Positions 33,277 through 44,888 of a stretch of 64,000 nt of DNA are shown here, one piece after another. Location of the stretch: assembly GCF_047675955.1 (NCBI RefSeq), contig NC_132918.1, positions 91,441,106 through 91,505,105 of the forward strand, read 5' to 3'. Within the stretch, counting starts at the first letter, position 1. Every line of letters begins with the position of its first letter. The notes beneath the pieces were generated by a model, which saw only the letters and a program-made list of their open reading frames with translations, was not told the DNA's origin and did not search any database. The translations under genes and the position numbers were made by a program. The DNA is from Chlorocebus sabaeus. Its lineage: Eukaryota > Chordata > Mammalia > Primates > Cercopithecidae.

Positions 33277-33576
33277 GGCCGGGCGCGGTGGCTCAAGCCT
33301 GTAATCCCAGCACTTTGGGAGGCCGAGACAGGCGGATCACGAGGTCAGGAGATCAAGACCATCCTGGCTAACACGGTGAAACCCCATCTCTACTAAAAAA
33401 TACAAAAAACTAGCCGGGCGAGGTGGCGGCGCCTGTAGTTCCAGCTACTCGGGAGGCTGAGGCAGGAGAATGGCGTAAACCTGGGAGGCGGAGCTTGCAG
33501 TGAGCTGAGATCCGACCACTGCCCTCCAGCCCGGGCGATAGAGCAAGACTCCGTCTCAAAAAAACAAAAAAAAAAA
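33277..33576 (+). mobile_element. AluY, Old World monkey type
   Basis: GGCCGGGCGCGGTGGCTCAA; CTAGCCGGGCGAGGTGG. Duplication GAAATTACAATCCCC on both sides. Confidence 0.97.
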
Positions 33577-33639
33577 GAAATTACAATCCCCGCCCTCATG
33601 CCCTTTGGTCCAGGCTTTTGTCATATGTTGTCTACAGTA

Positions 33640-34694
33640 TTATCACTGTCTAGATTGGTTTCTATTATTCCATAGTTATTTTTATTGAATGGAGGTACAG
33701 CAAAGTGCATCAATTTTAAGTGTACAGTTCAATGAATGTTGACATGGTTGTACACCCCTGTGGGCACCACCACACATCTCCAACACCTCCAAAAGGCTGC
33801 CTCATCCCCTTCCTTGTCAATACCAAACCCCCAAAAGGATGAACTACTCTAACTTCTACCACCTTAGATTGCTTTTGTCATCTTGAATGTAACTGAATAA
33901 AACAGTACATACTTTTTGGCATCTGGTTTATTTGCTCAACATAGGGCAGTGAGATTCCTTGACTCTGTGGCATAAAACGGTAACTTACTCTTTTGTATTG
34001 CTGTGTGGTATTCCAATATATGAATATATTACAATTTGGTGATTCAGCCCTCTGTGGATGGACATTTAGGTGGTTGTCAGTTTTTGGTTATTGTGATACA
34101 GCTGCTAAAAACGTGTACATGTCTTTCAGTGGACTCATTTTCCTTGGATAAGTACTAGGAATGGAATTGCTCAGTGTTAGTATAAATGGCGTCTTAAAGA
34201 TTTTTATTTTCTAGTTGATTGTAGAAGCATGCACAAATACAGTTGGTTTTTGTATACTGACCTTCCTTCTAGCAACTGTGCTAAATTCATTTGTGAAATC
34301 TCATAGTTTATTTCAGATTCTTTCAGACTTTCTATGTATATCATCATGTCATTTGTGAATAATGACAGGTTTTTTTGGTTTCCAGTTTTGTTCCTCTCCC
34401 TGCTTTCTTGATAGTAATGGCTAGAACCTCCAGTACACTGTTGGGTATTGGTGGTGATGGTACATACCATTGCCATGTTTCTGATGTCAGGGGAAAGTAT
34501 TCAATATTTCAGCATGCAGTTTGATGATATGTATACCTAATTAAAATTTTCTTGTGTTTTAGAATAATTTCGTAGTCACAGAAAAGTTCAGAGTCACAGA
34601 AAAGTTCTGCAAAAAGTGCTTTTTTCAGATGGATACTATTTTTGCAGTATTTTGTGAAAACTTTTTGCAGGTGGATACTATTATTACTGTTATT
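33640..34694 (-). mobile_element. Old L1 LINE fragment (3' region and ORF2 part)
   Basis: Minus-strand L1 relic. The frame at 34204..34476 (minus) keeps NTQQCTGGSS and SLFTNDMMIYIESLKES, the latter a decayed version of the L1 reverse-transcriptase FADD segment. The stretch 33640..34190 resembles L1 3' sequence in antisense. The TCAGAGTCACAGAAAAGTTC piece near 34570..34610 recurs at 35950. Broken and inactive. Confidence 0.75.
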
Positions 34695-34978
34695 ATTTGA
34701 GATGGAATCTTGCTCTGTTGCCCAGGCTGGAGTTCAGTGGCACAATCTTGGCTCACTGCAACCTCTGCCTCCTGGGTTCAAGCGATTCTCCTGCCTCAGC
34801 CTCCTGAGCAGGTGGGATTACAGGCGCCTGCCACCACACCCAGCTAATTTTTGTATTTTTAGTAGAGACGGGGTTTCACCATCTTGGTCAGGCTAGTCTT
34901 GAACTCCTGACCTCATGATCCACCTTCTTCAGCCTCCCAAAGTGCTGGAATTACAGGCGTGAGCCACGGTGCCTGGCG
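34695..34978 (-). mobile_element. Alu SINE within old L1
   Basis: TTTGAGATGGAATCTTGCTC to CACGGTGCCTGGCG. Confidence 0.95.
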
Positions 34979-35367
34979 CAGATGGATACTATTTAATGGA
35001 TTAACAAATTTTCTATTATTGGTTTCCTTACGTTAACAGGTATTGAATTTTTTCAGGTGCTTTTTTGTATATTGAGATGATTACATGATTATTCTTTTAG
35101 TCTGTTCATGTAAAATTTGTGTTGATTGACTTTCAAATGTTATACTAATCTTGCACTACTAGAATAAACCCGGCATTACTGAGCAAAGTGTGAGGTCTTT
35201 TTTGGGTATATTGCCAGATTTGCTTTGTTAATATTTTGTTGAGGATATTTATATCCAAGCTTATTAAAGAGGTTGTCCAACAATTTTCTCTTTTTGCAAT
35301 GTCTGTTTTTGAGTCTCGATATCAGGATTTGCCCACCTCATAAAACACGTTGGAATATATTATCTTT
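34979..35367 (-). mobile_element. Old L1 LINE fragment, continued
   Basis: Antisense L1-like ORF2 sequence between two Alus (for example GTCTGTTCATGTAAAATTTGTG and the CTAGAATAAACCCGGC region). It continues the relic on either side. Confidence 0.6.
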
Positions 35368-35588
35368 TCCTTTTTTTTTTTTTTTGAGACAGAGTCTTGC
35401 TCCATCGCCCAGGCTGGAGTGCAGTAGTGCGATCTCAGCTTGCTGCAACCCCATCTCCCATGTTCAAGCGATTCTCCTGCCTCAGCCTCCTGAGTAGCTG
35501 GGATTATAGGCATGAGCCACCACACCTGGCTAATTTTTGTATTTTTAGTAGAGATGGGGTTTCACCATGTTGGTCAGGCTGGTCATGA
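35368..35588 (-). mobile_element. Alu, 5'-truncated, within old L1
   Basis: Poly-T, GAGACAGAGTCTTGCTCC to GTCAGGCTGGTCATGAAG. The last 60-70 bp (element 5' end) are absent. Confidence 0.94.
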
Positions 35589-36110
35589 AGTTCTATTGTT
35601 TTAAAAAAAAATTTGAAGAAAACTAATATTTTTCTTTCTTCAACATTTTGAGTAATTCACTAGTAAAGCCATCTGGACATGGAATTTTCTTTGTAGGAAG
35701 GTTTTATTACTAATCCAACTTACAGGACTATTCAGATTTTATTCTTTCTTCTCATCTCATATTTATTGTATTTTCCAAAGACTTTGCTGATTTCATCTAA
35801 ACTATTCAAATTATTGCACAAAGATAGTTACAACATCTTATTATTGTCTTATTGTTGTAGGATCTGTAGCAATATTCTCATTTTAATTCCTGACATTGGT
35901 AATTCATTTTTTTCCTCTTGAGAGTTATTAAATTTTTTGTTTTAGAATAATTTCAGAGTCACAGAAAAGTTCTGAAGATATACAAAACGTTTCCATATAC
36001 CTCTCACCCAATTTGTTTATCCAATACTTTTGTCAAAACTAAGAAATCAACATTGATATGTTACTATTAATAAACTCCAGACTTTACTCATATTTCACCA
36101 GATATTTTCT
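35589..36110 (-). mobile_element. Old L1 LINE fragment, continued
   Basis: AT-rich antisense L1-like sequence up to the AluY at 36111. The last 170 bp (ATAATTTCAGAGTCACAG onward) match a different, older L1 3' region. Confidence 0.55.
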
Positions 36111-36409
36111 TTTTTGTTTTTTTTTTTTGAGACGGAGTCTTGCTCTCTCACCCAGGCTGAAGTGCAGTGGCCAGATCTCGGCTCACTGCAAGCTCCGCCT
36201 TCCGGGTTCACGCCATTCTCCTGCCTCAGCCTCCCGAGTAGCTGGGACTACAGGCACCCGCCACCTCGCCTGGCTAGTTTTTTGTATTTTTCAGTAGAGA
36301 TGGGGTTTCACCGTGTTAGCCAGGATGGTCTCCATCTCCTGACCTTGTGATCCACCCGTCTCGGCCTCCCAAAGTGCTGGGATTACAGGCTTGAGCCACC
36401 GCGCCCGGC
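36111..36409 (-). mobile_element. AluY, Old World monkey type, within old L1
   Basis: TTTGAGACGGAGTCTTGCTC to CCGCGCCCGGC. Duplication ACCAGATATTTTC on both sides. Confidence 0.96.
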
Positions 36410-36830
36410 AACCAGATATTTTCATTGGTGATCTTTGTTTCTTCCAGGATCCAATCCAGAATACTGCATTGTGTTTAGTTATTACTTTCTTAGGCTTTCC
36501 TTGTATTTCATGACCTCAACAGTTTTGAAGAGGACTGGTCAGATGTTTTGTAGAATGTACTTCGGATTGGGTTGTCTTGCATTTTTCTCATTATAGGACT
36601 GGGGTGATGGGTTATTGGAAAGAAGACCAAAGGTGACGTTCCCTTCTCATCACGTTGTATCAAGGGGTACATACTACTTACATGACAGCATTGGTGATGT
36701 TAACCTTGATCACTTGGTTCAAGTAGTATCTGCCAGATTGCTTTACTGTGACGGTACTATTTTTGCCTTTCCATATTTTATTTTTGGAAGTGAGTCACTA
36801 AGTCCAGCCACACTCAAAAGTTGACTGAGG
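36410..36830 (-). mobile_element. Old L1 LINE fragment (L1ME-like 3' region)
   Basis: Continues the relic after the AluY at 36111..36409; the target-site duplication ACCAGATATTTTC is on both sides. It contains GATGTTAACCTTGATCAC, TCTGCCAGATT and GAGTCACTAAGTCCAGCC, which are typical of an old mammalian L1 3' region. From 36830 to 37600 only single-copy sequence and an L2/MIR-type end (37480..37545) are seen. Confidence 0.55.
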
Positions 36831-37620
36831 GCAGCAGAGGAGGATAAGATTCACTTCCTAGAATGTAGAGAATCTACACACGTTATTTATAATTCTTCTT
36901 TCCCACTTATTCATTTATTCAGATATTTATTTATATCAGTATGGATGGATACAGAGCAAAACAGGAAAGGGTGGAGAATGGATCTGAAAGTAAAGAGGCA
37001 ACTGACTGGCAATAGGGCTAAGCCAATATTACTTGTTTTCTCGTTTCTTTGAGATTCTGAGCCCAGAGCCTAGACTAATGTGTCTGTTGGATGGCTGGAT
37101 ATGTGGCAAATTGATGTTCTATGTCATCCAGCTTTAAGACTAAGAACAGAAATGGCCTATTGTGTTATAGTATGTGGTAAATGCATGGGTGACACAGGAA
37201 GAGGAACTGATTCCTCTGTCAGGAGCACATTAAATTAAGAAAACTGAAGACACAGAAAAGAGTTTATGTGATCCATATGCCACACACCCTTCCTGTCATG
37301 GTCCTAATGTAGCACAGAGAACCTCAACCCAGCGATGACCGGAGTAGTTCAGTACTCAGCTCTCAGGATACTGAGGGGAGTCAAGAACAGTGGAGGGATG
37401 GGGGATGGAAGTGAAGAAAAACAACTTGTAAATGACAACCAATGAATTAAAAATATAGCTTTGTATGTATCCCCAGAGCTAAGTAGTGCCTTGCAGACAG
37501 CAGCAGCTTGGTAAATATTTGCTGAATGAATGAATGACTTAGAGATTTGCTCAAACAAGGAGTAAGATTTCTGTGTATTTGGACGTTAAATAAGCCCCAA
37601 GCAAATAAATGCAACTTTCT

Positions 37621-37927
37621 TTCTTTTTTTTTTTTTTTTTTTTTTTGAGACGGAGTCTCGCTCTGCCGCCCAGGCTGGAGTGCAGTGGCCGGATCTCAGC
37701 TCACTGCAAGCTCTGCCTCCCGGGTTTACGCCATTCTCCTGCCTCAGCCTCCCGAGTAGCTGGGACTACAGGCGCCCGCCACCTCGCCCGGCTAGTTTTT
37801 TGTATTTTTAGTAGAGACAGGGTTTCACCGTGTTAGCCAGGCTGGTCTCGATCTCCTGACCTCGTGATCCACCCGTCTCGGCCTCCCAAAGTGCTGGGAT
37901 TACAGGCTTGAGCCACCGCGCCCGGCC
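37621..37927 (-). mobile_element. AluY, Old World monkey type
   Basis: Long poly-T, full length, CGCGCCCGGCC end. Duplication ATAAATGCAACTTTCT at about 37605..37620 and 37928..37943. Confidence 0.97.
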
Positions 37928-38589
37928 ATAAATGCAACTTTCTAAAAGTGAACAGACCTAAAAGGTTTATGATGTTGAAATTGTAAGGGAAGACCAAGCT
38001 GTAATTCCCTGATGAGGACATCAGATTTGAGGATGTGGGGGTGGGTGGTGAAGCTCTAGTTGACTGATACCAAGAAAACAGTGGGCAGTTCCCAAGCAGA
38101 GTGCCCTTTGTCAGCTTAGTAACATGTAAACTTGTCCTAGTGTTGCTGTCAGCTGGTTTGAGGGGTGGGGGGCAGATTCCAGCCTATTTTAGGGGTGTTA
38201 GGAAAGAGATTCCTGGTCAGTATCTCGCAGGTAGATGCTGGAACCTGGATGAGAAAGATAGAGCTGAGACATACCCATCCCAGAGGGCTATTGGACTTTG
38301 TGGATATGAGTTAGCTGAAACCCTCAGAGACAACAAACAAAATCCACATAGGTGTTCTCACACACTGGAAGCTCACTGTTATAAACAATCAAATAAAGGC
38401 TGTGGGGACAGGAAGGGAAGCCTGCTTCATCCTCCTCTCTGGGCCTCTAGCAAACCAAACACCTCCACATTGCTCCCTTGCTTAACTAAGCTGACCCTTC
38501 CACTCTTTCTAATTTTATTTACAATTGATATTTTATTTATAAACATTTCTAATACCTGCCTACTTCACCCAGATAATCCAACAGAAAGC

Positions 38590-38720
38590 TCTTAGAATCA
38601 CGGAACGTTAGATTTGCAGGAAACTGTAGAAATTATCTAGTTCAACCTCCTTATTTTGTAGGTGAGGAAAGTGAAGCCCAGGAGGGAAATGCTTAGCTCA
38701 AGGGCACACGTTTCCTTAGA
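38590..38720 (+). mobile_element. MIR-like fragment
   Basis: AATTATCTAGTTCAACCTCC, TTATTTTGTAGGTGAGGAAA, GAAGCCCAGGAGGGAAA, CTCAAGGGCACACG. An old SINE-like core. Confidence 0.55.
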
Positions 38721-38912
38721 GTCAACCTGGGACTGTAACCTCAGTGCTAATGCCCAGTCAAAAGCTGTCTCTGTTATTCTGGTGCTGCTGCTCGACCTCG
38801 AGGAACCTCAGAGTGGATGCATCAGCCAGACCGCAGGCTGTCCTACCTTTCCACCGGCGGAAGCTCAGGAACTGACAGTGTAAAACTGACAGCCAATAAA
38901 AAATAAAAACGG

Positions 38913-39204
38913 GGCCAGACCTATAATCCCAGCACTTTGGGAGGCCGAGGCGGGCGGATCACGAGGTCAGGAGATCGAGACCAGCCTGGCTAACACGGTG
39001 AAACCCTGTCTCTACTAAAAAGTACAAAAAACTAGCCGGGCATGGTGGTGGCGCCTGTAGTCCCAGCTACTCGGGAGGCTGAGGCAGGAGAATGGCGTGA
39101 ACCTGGGAGGCGGAGCTTACAGTGAGCCGAGATCGCGCCACAGCACTCCAGCCTGGGCGACAGAGCGAGACTCCGTCTCAAAAAAAAAAAAAAAAAAAAA
39201 AAAA
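38913..39204 (+). mobile_element. AluY, 5' end shortened
   Basis: Begins GGCCAGACCTATAATCCC, lacking about 20 bp of the usual start. Right arm CTAGCCGGGCATGG; 25-bp A tail. Confidence 0.94.
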
Positions 39205-39544
39205 GGCTGACTTTTAAAAATCATGTATGTAGCAAAAGGCTTCTTGGGGTTGGGAAAAACAGTATGTCCCATTAGAAGACAGAAATTGTGAACTGGCGAT
39301 GACTCGAAGGATTGATACCATTCAACCGGCAACCCTCCCTCTCCTGATAGAAGTTCCCCAAACAGGCTATACTCTCTCGTCTCAGAAAAGGTGATGAGCA
39401 CTGTCACCTACTACCAAAAATTAAACAGGACCTAGAATTTAATATGAATCCCAGTAACATGGCAACCTAGTAGTAACTCAAAATTAAAATGCCCTCTGAG
39501 AATGAACAAACCTCACAACATCAAAGCCCCGGTACCACTCACGT

Positions 39545-39620
39545 CCTCACAAAGCAGCCATGGCGGCCGCCATCTTGGACGCCGCAGCTCCGCAAGTGAC
39601 CGAAGGATGAAAACCACAGA
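39545..39620 (-). promoter_or_regulatory. Candidate small CpG promoter with YY1-like palindrome
   Basis: CpG-dense patch in otherwise AT-rich DNA. The perfect 14-bp palindrome ATGGCGGCCGCCAT lies at 39560..39573. CCGCCATCTTGG (39567..39578) fits the YY1 consensus. On the minus strand the patch reads through GCCGCCATGGC (strong Kozak form, tiny frame) and then GGAC|GTGAGT, a good donor with its intron starting at 39542. A promoter with a short first exon on the minus strand is inferred. No transcript is known to me. Confidence 0.35.
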
Positions 39621-39623
39621 CTC

Positions 39624-39930
39624 GCCGGGCGCGGTGGCTCGCGCCTGTCGTCCCAGCACTTTGGGAGGCCGAGGCAGGCGGATCACGTGAGGTCAGGAGT
39701 TTGAGACCAGCCTGGCCAACACGGTGAAACCCCATTTCTACTGAAAACACAAACATTAGCCGGGCGTGCTGGCGGCGCCTGTAGTCCCAGCTACTCGGGA
39801 GGCTGAGGCGGGAGAATGGCGGGAACCCGGGAGGCGGAGCTTGCAGTGAGCGGAGATGGCGCCACTCACTCCAGCCTGGGCGACAGAGCAAGACTCCGTC
39901 TCAAAACAAGCAAACAAACAAACAAAAACC
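39624..39930 (+). mobile_element. AluY with unusually many CpGs
   Basis: GCCGGGCGCGGTGGCTCGCG to an (AAAC)n tail. It abuts the CpG-rich patch. 39931..40698 is AT-rich single-copy DNA. Confidence 0.95.
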
Positions 39931-40698
39931 CCACAAACTACAAAAGTAAACAACAGTAAGTGCAACATTTTGCAAGGGCTATGGAGAGATTCACACGCTA
40001 AGAAATCAACATTGGAAAACCAAGCCCCCCAATAGAAGTAACATTTTTTCATGAACTCACTCACAAAAATACACCCAAGAGGGACACTTGAAAATGAAAT
40101 AAAAAAGGACTGAGTGGGTACAAATTGGGAGGAAAAAGAAAAGATTAAATAAGTCAGGAAGGGAAAAGACGATAAATTCAATGATGAGCTAATGGAATTT
40201 GATGCCAGGCACCAGAGGCGGAGCTGCTCAAACAAGCATCAGGTCTTTTCTTCCTTTGAAGCCTGAGAAACAAATTGTGCCTATTTATAAGATTTTAAAT
40301 TCCAAAAACAGGAGAGTACTTGAGTTAATAGTCATCGAAAGAAAAAAAAATTGAGTTGTTAGAGTATTTCGCTGTTGGTCTAAATAAACTTTAAAAGGAT
40401 GAAGAACGATGTTCTACTTGCTGGGTGCTGGGGCAGGGTTGACAGGGAGGAGAATGGGAGACACAAAATACTCATAGAAAGGGGAATAGCTGCAGAACTG
40501 CGCCCACCATGGGAACCTCAGGAGAAGCACTAGCAATCAAAAGTAAATAAAGCACATTTTTAAAAAGACTTTGTACTTTCATACACAGAATTATATTTCA
40601 GCCACTGATTTAATATATGCCACTTTCTTATTTGTGAACACATGTGTTATGCAAAGAGTTACTTCATTTTTAAATGTAACTTTAAAAAAAAGTATTTG

Positions 40699-40836
40699 GG
40701 GCCAGGTGTGGTGGCTCATGCCTGTAATCCCAGCACTTTGGCAGGCCAAGGTGGGTGGATCACCTGAGGTCAGGAGTTCGAGACCCATCTGAACAACCCT
40801 GGTGAAACCCTGTCTCTACTAAAAATACAAAAAATT
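40699..40836 (+). mobile_element. Alu, left part, split by another Alu
   Basis: GGGCCAGGTGTGGTGGCTC to AAATACAAAAAATT. A matching piece (ATACAAACATTAGCTGGGC) reappears at about 41178..41212 after the inserted Alu and microsatellite. Confidence 0.88.
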
Positions 40837-41111
40837 GGCTGGGCGCAGTGGCTCATGCCTGTAATCCCAGCACATTGGAAGGCCGAGGTGGGTGGATCAC
40901 CTGAGGTTAGGAGTTCGAGACCAGCCTGACCAACGTGGTGAAACCTCATCTCTACTGAAAATACAAATTAGCCGGCATGGTGGCGCATGCCTGTAATCCC
41001 AGCTCCTCAGGAGGCCGAGGCAGGAGAATCACTTGAATTCGGGAGGCGGAGGTTGCAATGAGCCGAGGTCATGCTATTGCACTCCAGCCAGGGAAACAAG
41101 AGCAAATCTCC
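40837..41111 (+). mobile_element. Alu SINE
   Basis: GGCTGGGCGCAGTGGCTCATG to CTCCATCTCTGTC. Its tail was replaced by (CT)n. 41215..41672 holds no recognised feature. Confidence 0.94.
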
Positions 41112-41112
41112 A

Positions 41113-41149
<37 letters not shown>

Positions 41150-41168
41150 GTGTGTATATATATATATG
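41112..41168. repeat. (CT)n then (GT/TA)n microsatellite
   Basis: CT dinucleotides followed by TGTGTATATATATA. It lies at the end of the plus-strand Alu at 40837. Confidence 0.9.
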
Positions 41169-41672
41169 CACAAAATATACAAACATTAGCTGGGCATGGT
41201 AGCGGATGCATGTGACATTTTTGAAAAGTTAGAGAATTGAAGGGCGTTTCCTTTTCTAATCGACTGTTACGATCAAAGTGGAATTTTTGTTGTTGTTATC
41301 GCTCTTTCAGAGGAAGGATGTTCTACAAAATGAAACAGGCAGTAAAGGAAGATGATATTCTTCAAGAAATCTAGATCAAGAAAGTCAGGGTTCGCTTGAA
41401 ACTTTTAAGAGAAGTCTCTTGTATAGTCTCAAAATTTCAGGAGAGGTGTCATTCGCAGATGACAGTTTAAAAACCTTCCTTCCCACAGATTTCTCAAAAA
41501 CATTGTCTAAGAAGGGGGTGTGGGGAAGGCAAATGGCCAAATAAAATTTGAATGGAGATATATTGGCTTTTTGAAGCATAGTAGAAAAAAGTTTATCAGT
41601 GAAATGACAGCCAAAGAGAGGCTATTTTGGTAAGTGGTAAGTTGTATGGTAATGTTAAAAATAAATAAATGT

Positions 41673-41956
41673 GGCCGGGCGTGGTGGCTCAAGCCTGTAA
41701 TCCCAGCACTTTGGGAGGCCGAGGCAGGCGGATCACAAGGTCAGGAGATCAAGACCATCCTGGCTAACACGGTGAAACCCCGTCTCTACTAAAAAATACA
41801 AAAAACTAGCCGGGCGAGGTGGCGGCGCCTGTAGTCCCAGCTACTCCGGAGGCTGAGGCAGGAGAATGGCATGAACCCGGGAGGCGGAGCTTGCAGTGAG
41901 CTGAGATCGGGCCACTGCACTCCAGCCTGGGCAACAGAGTGAGACTCCGTCTCAAA
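41673..41956 (+). mobile_element. AluY, Old World monkey type
   Basis: GGCCGGGCGTGGTGGCTCAA; CTAGCCGGGCGAGGTGG. Tail (AAAT)n. Duplication AAATAAATGTG on both sides. Confidence 0.96.
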
Positions 41957-41958
41957 AA

Positions 41959-42001
<43 letters not shown>

Positions 42002-42004
42002 ATG
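41957..42004. repeat. (AAAT)n microsatellite
   Basis: Twelve or so TAAA units, the tail of the plus-strand AluY at 41673, ending at its target-site duplication AAATAAATGTG. Confidence 0.93.
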
Positions 42005-42343
42005 TGTATTAATCATGGCGATAAAAATAAATAAGTATATGAATACGGGTGACCTGTCAGGACTGCCTGTGTCCTCTACTGTGGTGGCCAGGATGTTTCT
42101 GCTACATTTCATGAAGTATCTCATTGGCAGCTAAGATGTTCAGAGCAGCAAAGCAATGAAACAAAATCTGATATTTAAATGATTCTTTCCAACACTATAA
42201 AACCTTGGGGTCGATTCTCACAGAATGGAAGGATTTTGAGGGCATTAAACAGGGTGGGTATATTTCTTTGGCTGTATCTCCCACACATATCTCCTTAGTC
42301 TTCCTTTTAAGACTTTCAACGCTGTTGTTTATTCTGCTGTTTT

Positions 42344-42428
42344 TCTTGCTTTTTCTTTTTCTTTTTCTTTTCTTTTCTTTTCTTTTCTTTTCTTTTCTTT
42401 TCTTTTCCTTTCCTTTCCTTTCCTTTCC

Positions 42429-42471
<43 letters not shown>

Positions 42472-42498
42472 TTCTTTCTTTTCTTTCTTTCTTTCTAC
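42344..42498. repeat. Polypyrimidine microsatellite (CTTTT)n/(CTTTC)n/(TTTC)n
   Basis: About 155 bp of pure C/T on the plus strand. It is the expanded A-tail of the minus-strand Alu that follows. Confidence 0.95.
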
Positions 42499-42775
42499 AG
42501 AGTCTTGCTCTCTTACTCAGGCTGGAGTGCAGTGGTGTGATCTCTGATCACTGCAACCTCCACCTCCCAGGTTCCAGCGATTCTCCTGCCTCAGCCTCCC
42601 GAGTAGCTGGGACCACAGGCGTGCACTACCACACTCGGCTGATTTTTGTATTTTTAGTAGGGATGGGGTTTCACCATGTTGGTCAGGCTGGTCTGGAACT
42701 TCTGACCTCAGGTGATCCTCCCACCTCAGCCTCCCAAAGTGCAGGGAGTACAGGCATGAGCCACCATGCCCAGCC
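42499..42775 (-). mobile_element. Alu SINE
   Basis: AGAGTCTTGCTCTCTTACTC to CACCATGCCCAGCC, after the polypyrimidine tract. 42776..43620 is single-copy DNA with no recognised gene. Confidence 0.95.
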
Positions 42776-43624
42776 AAAAATACCCTTTTTATATAGATAA
42801 ATTATTTTCTGAATCCTGATTGATTTGGGAAACAGCTCACGTGTGAGGTGTGCCTCTTTCCTGCATCTCCAGGGAAAAATGTGAGCTGAGTTTCCTCCTA
42901 AAGGCTGGCATTCCGATCTAGCTAGGAGAGCTTCCCATTTTTTTCCCCTTTCCCCTCTTTTGCTTTATTTCTAACTTGCATTTTGCAGCATTGGTAAGAC
43001 AACAGGAAGCACTGGGCTTCCTCTCCAGGGCATTCAGCTGAAGGGATGTGCTTACCACATTGAAAACAGTAGCCGGAAAAGAGAGCACACACCCACCCTC
43101 CAGAGCGTGACCTCTCCCCTCCTCCTTGCTTTCTCTGCCCTCCCCATGCCGGCCCCATTTCCCCCTCAATGACTGGGAGGCCCCATTGGGGTTGCACTGT
43201 GCAGGCCCCCTCTCCCCGGTGTCCGTGCCAGCTTTATCCCCACTGAGATTTGATGTGGCTGTATGTGTACCTTCCCATGTTCTCCTAGACAAAGGTTTTT
43301 GGAGGTCTGAAGGAAAGACTGTTTTTGAACTGTGATCTGCTAATACCATCTCTCTTAAGATTTTGAGATGATGCAAGGAACTTCTCTCAGTCTCAGCAAG
43401 ATAAGATGCTGTTATGTAAAGTTACTAAGGGTTAATCAGTCACTGAGACTCAGACTCACTTAGTGTCAGAATTGCTCATAATGTCCTGATATGTAAAATG
43501 GTTTGCTGTGTTGCCATTTATAAGCTAAACACCCTTGAAATAAGCAAAGGGAGGGATTACTGGTTGCAAACTCAGTGTGTACAGGGATAAGAGTTTTAAA
43601 TATGATGCAATTTAAAAAAAAATT

Positions 43625-43901
43625 TTTTTTCTTGACATAGAGTCTAAGTCTGTCACCCAGGCTGGAGTGCAGTGGCGCGATCTCAGCTCACAGCAACCTC
43701 TGCCTCTTGGGTTCAAGCAATTCTCCTGCCTCAGCCTCCCGAGTAGCTGGGATTACAGGCGCACACCACCACGCCCAGCTAATTTTTGTAGACAGGGTTT
43801 CACCATGTTGGCCAGGATGCTCTTGATCTCTTGACCTTGTGATCCTCCCACCTTGGCCTCCCAAATGCTGGGATTACAGGCGTAAGCCACCGTACCCGGC
43901 T
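43625..43901 (-). mobile_element. Alu SINE
   Basis: TTCTTGACATAGAGTCTAAG to CCGTACCCGGC. Confidence 0.94.
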
Positions 43902-43914
43902 GCAATGCATTTCT

Positions 43915-44227
43915 TTTTTCTTTTTTTTTCTTTTTTTTTTGTTTTGAGACGGAGTCTTGCTCTGTCGCCCAGGCTGGAGTGCAGTGGCCGGATCTCAGCT
44001 CACTGCAAGCTCCGCCTCCCAGGTTTATGCCATTCTCCTGGCTCAGCCTCCCGAGTAGCTGGGACTACAGGCGCCCGCCACCTCGCCCGGCTAGTTTTTT
44101 GTATTTTTTAGTAGAGACGGGGTTTCACCATGTTAGCCAGGATGGTCTCAATCTCCTGACCTCGTGATCCACCTGTCTTGGCCTCCCAAAGTGCTGGGAT
44201 TACAGGCCTGAGCCACCGCGCTTGGCC
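43915..44227 (-). mobile_element. AluY, Old World monkey type
   Basis: Poly-T, GAGACGGAGTCTTGCTCTG to CCGCGCTTGGCC. Duplication AATGCATTTCTT on both sides. Confidence 0.96.
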
Positions 44228-44420
44228 AATGCATTTCTTAAATGTATTTGATTTAAAATTAGCCAGGCATGGTGGCTCTCTAAATGTCTCCTGCCTCTCT
44301 GAAATGTATAAAACCAAGCTGCGTCCAAACACCTTAGGTACATGTTGTCAGGACCAGTCATGGGCCATGGTCACTCATATTTGGCTCAGAATACAGCTCT
44401 TCAAATATTTTACAGAGTTC

Positions 44421-44705
44421 TGGCCGGGCGTGGTGGCTCACGCCTGTAATCCCCAGCACTTTGGGAGTCTGAGGCAGGTGGATCACCTGAGGTCAGGAGT
44501 TTGAAACAAGCCTGGCCAACATGGTCTCTACTAAAAATACAAAATTTAGCCAGGCATGGTGGCTGGCACCTGTAATCCCAGCTACTCGGGAGGCTGAGGC
44601 AGGAGAATTGCTCAAACACAAGAGGCAGAGGTTGCAGTGAGCTGAGATCGCTCAACTGCACTCCAGCCGGAGGGACAGAGCAAGACTCTGTCTCAAAAAA
44701 AAAAA
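44421..44705 (+). mobile_element. Alu SINE
   Basis: TGGCCGGGCGTGGTGGCTC to an A tail. Confidence 0.95.
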
Positions 44706-44888
44706 TTATTTTTTTTCCCAGAGTTTGACTCTCCTTCGACAGAACCAACTTTGGACAGAAGGTCCAAAAAGCTGCTGAGGACAGTCTTTGCACTGATTGC
44801 ACTGGCAGGACGATGGGACCTTGAAAACAAAAGCCGTATCTGGAATGAGTGAAAGACACCGTTGTTTTGGGACCAATTACAGAAGACT

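Noticed and set aside
34204..34476. 90-codon minus frame considered as a retroviral or host polymerase gene
   Set aside because: Matches a decayed L1 reverse transcriptase segment with no full-length frame around it.
41300..41373. Exon-like stretch after CGCTCTTTCAG with a 15-codon open frame
   Set aside because: A single acceptor-like motif in AT-rich DNA is expected by chance; no donor or homology.
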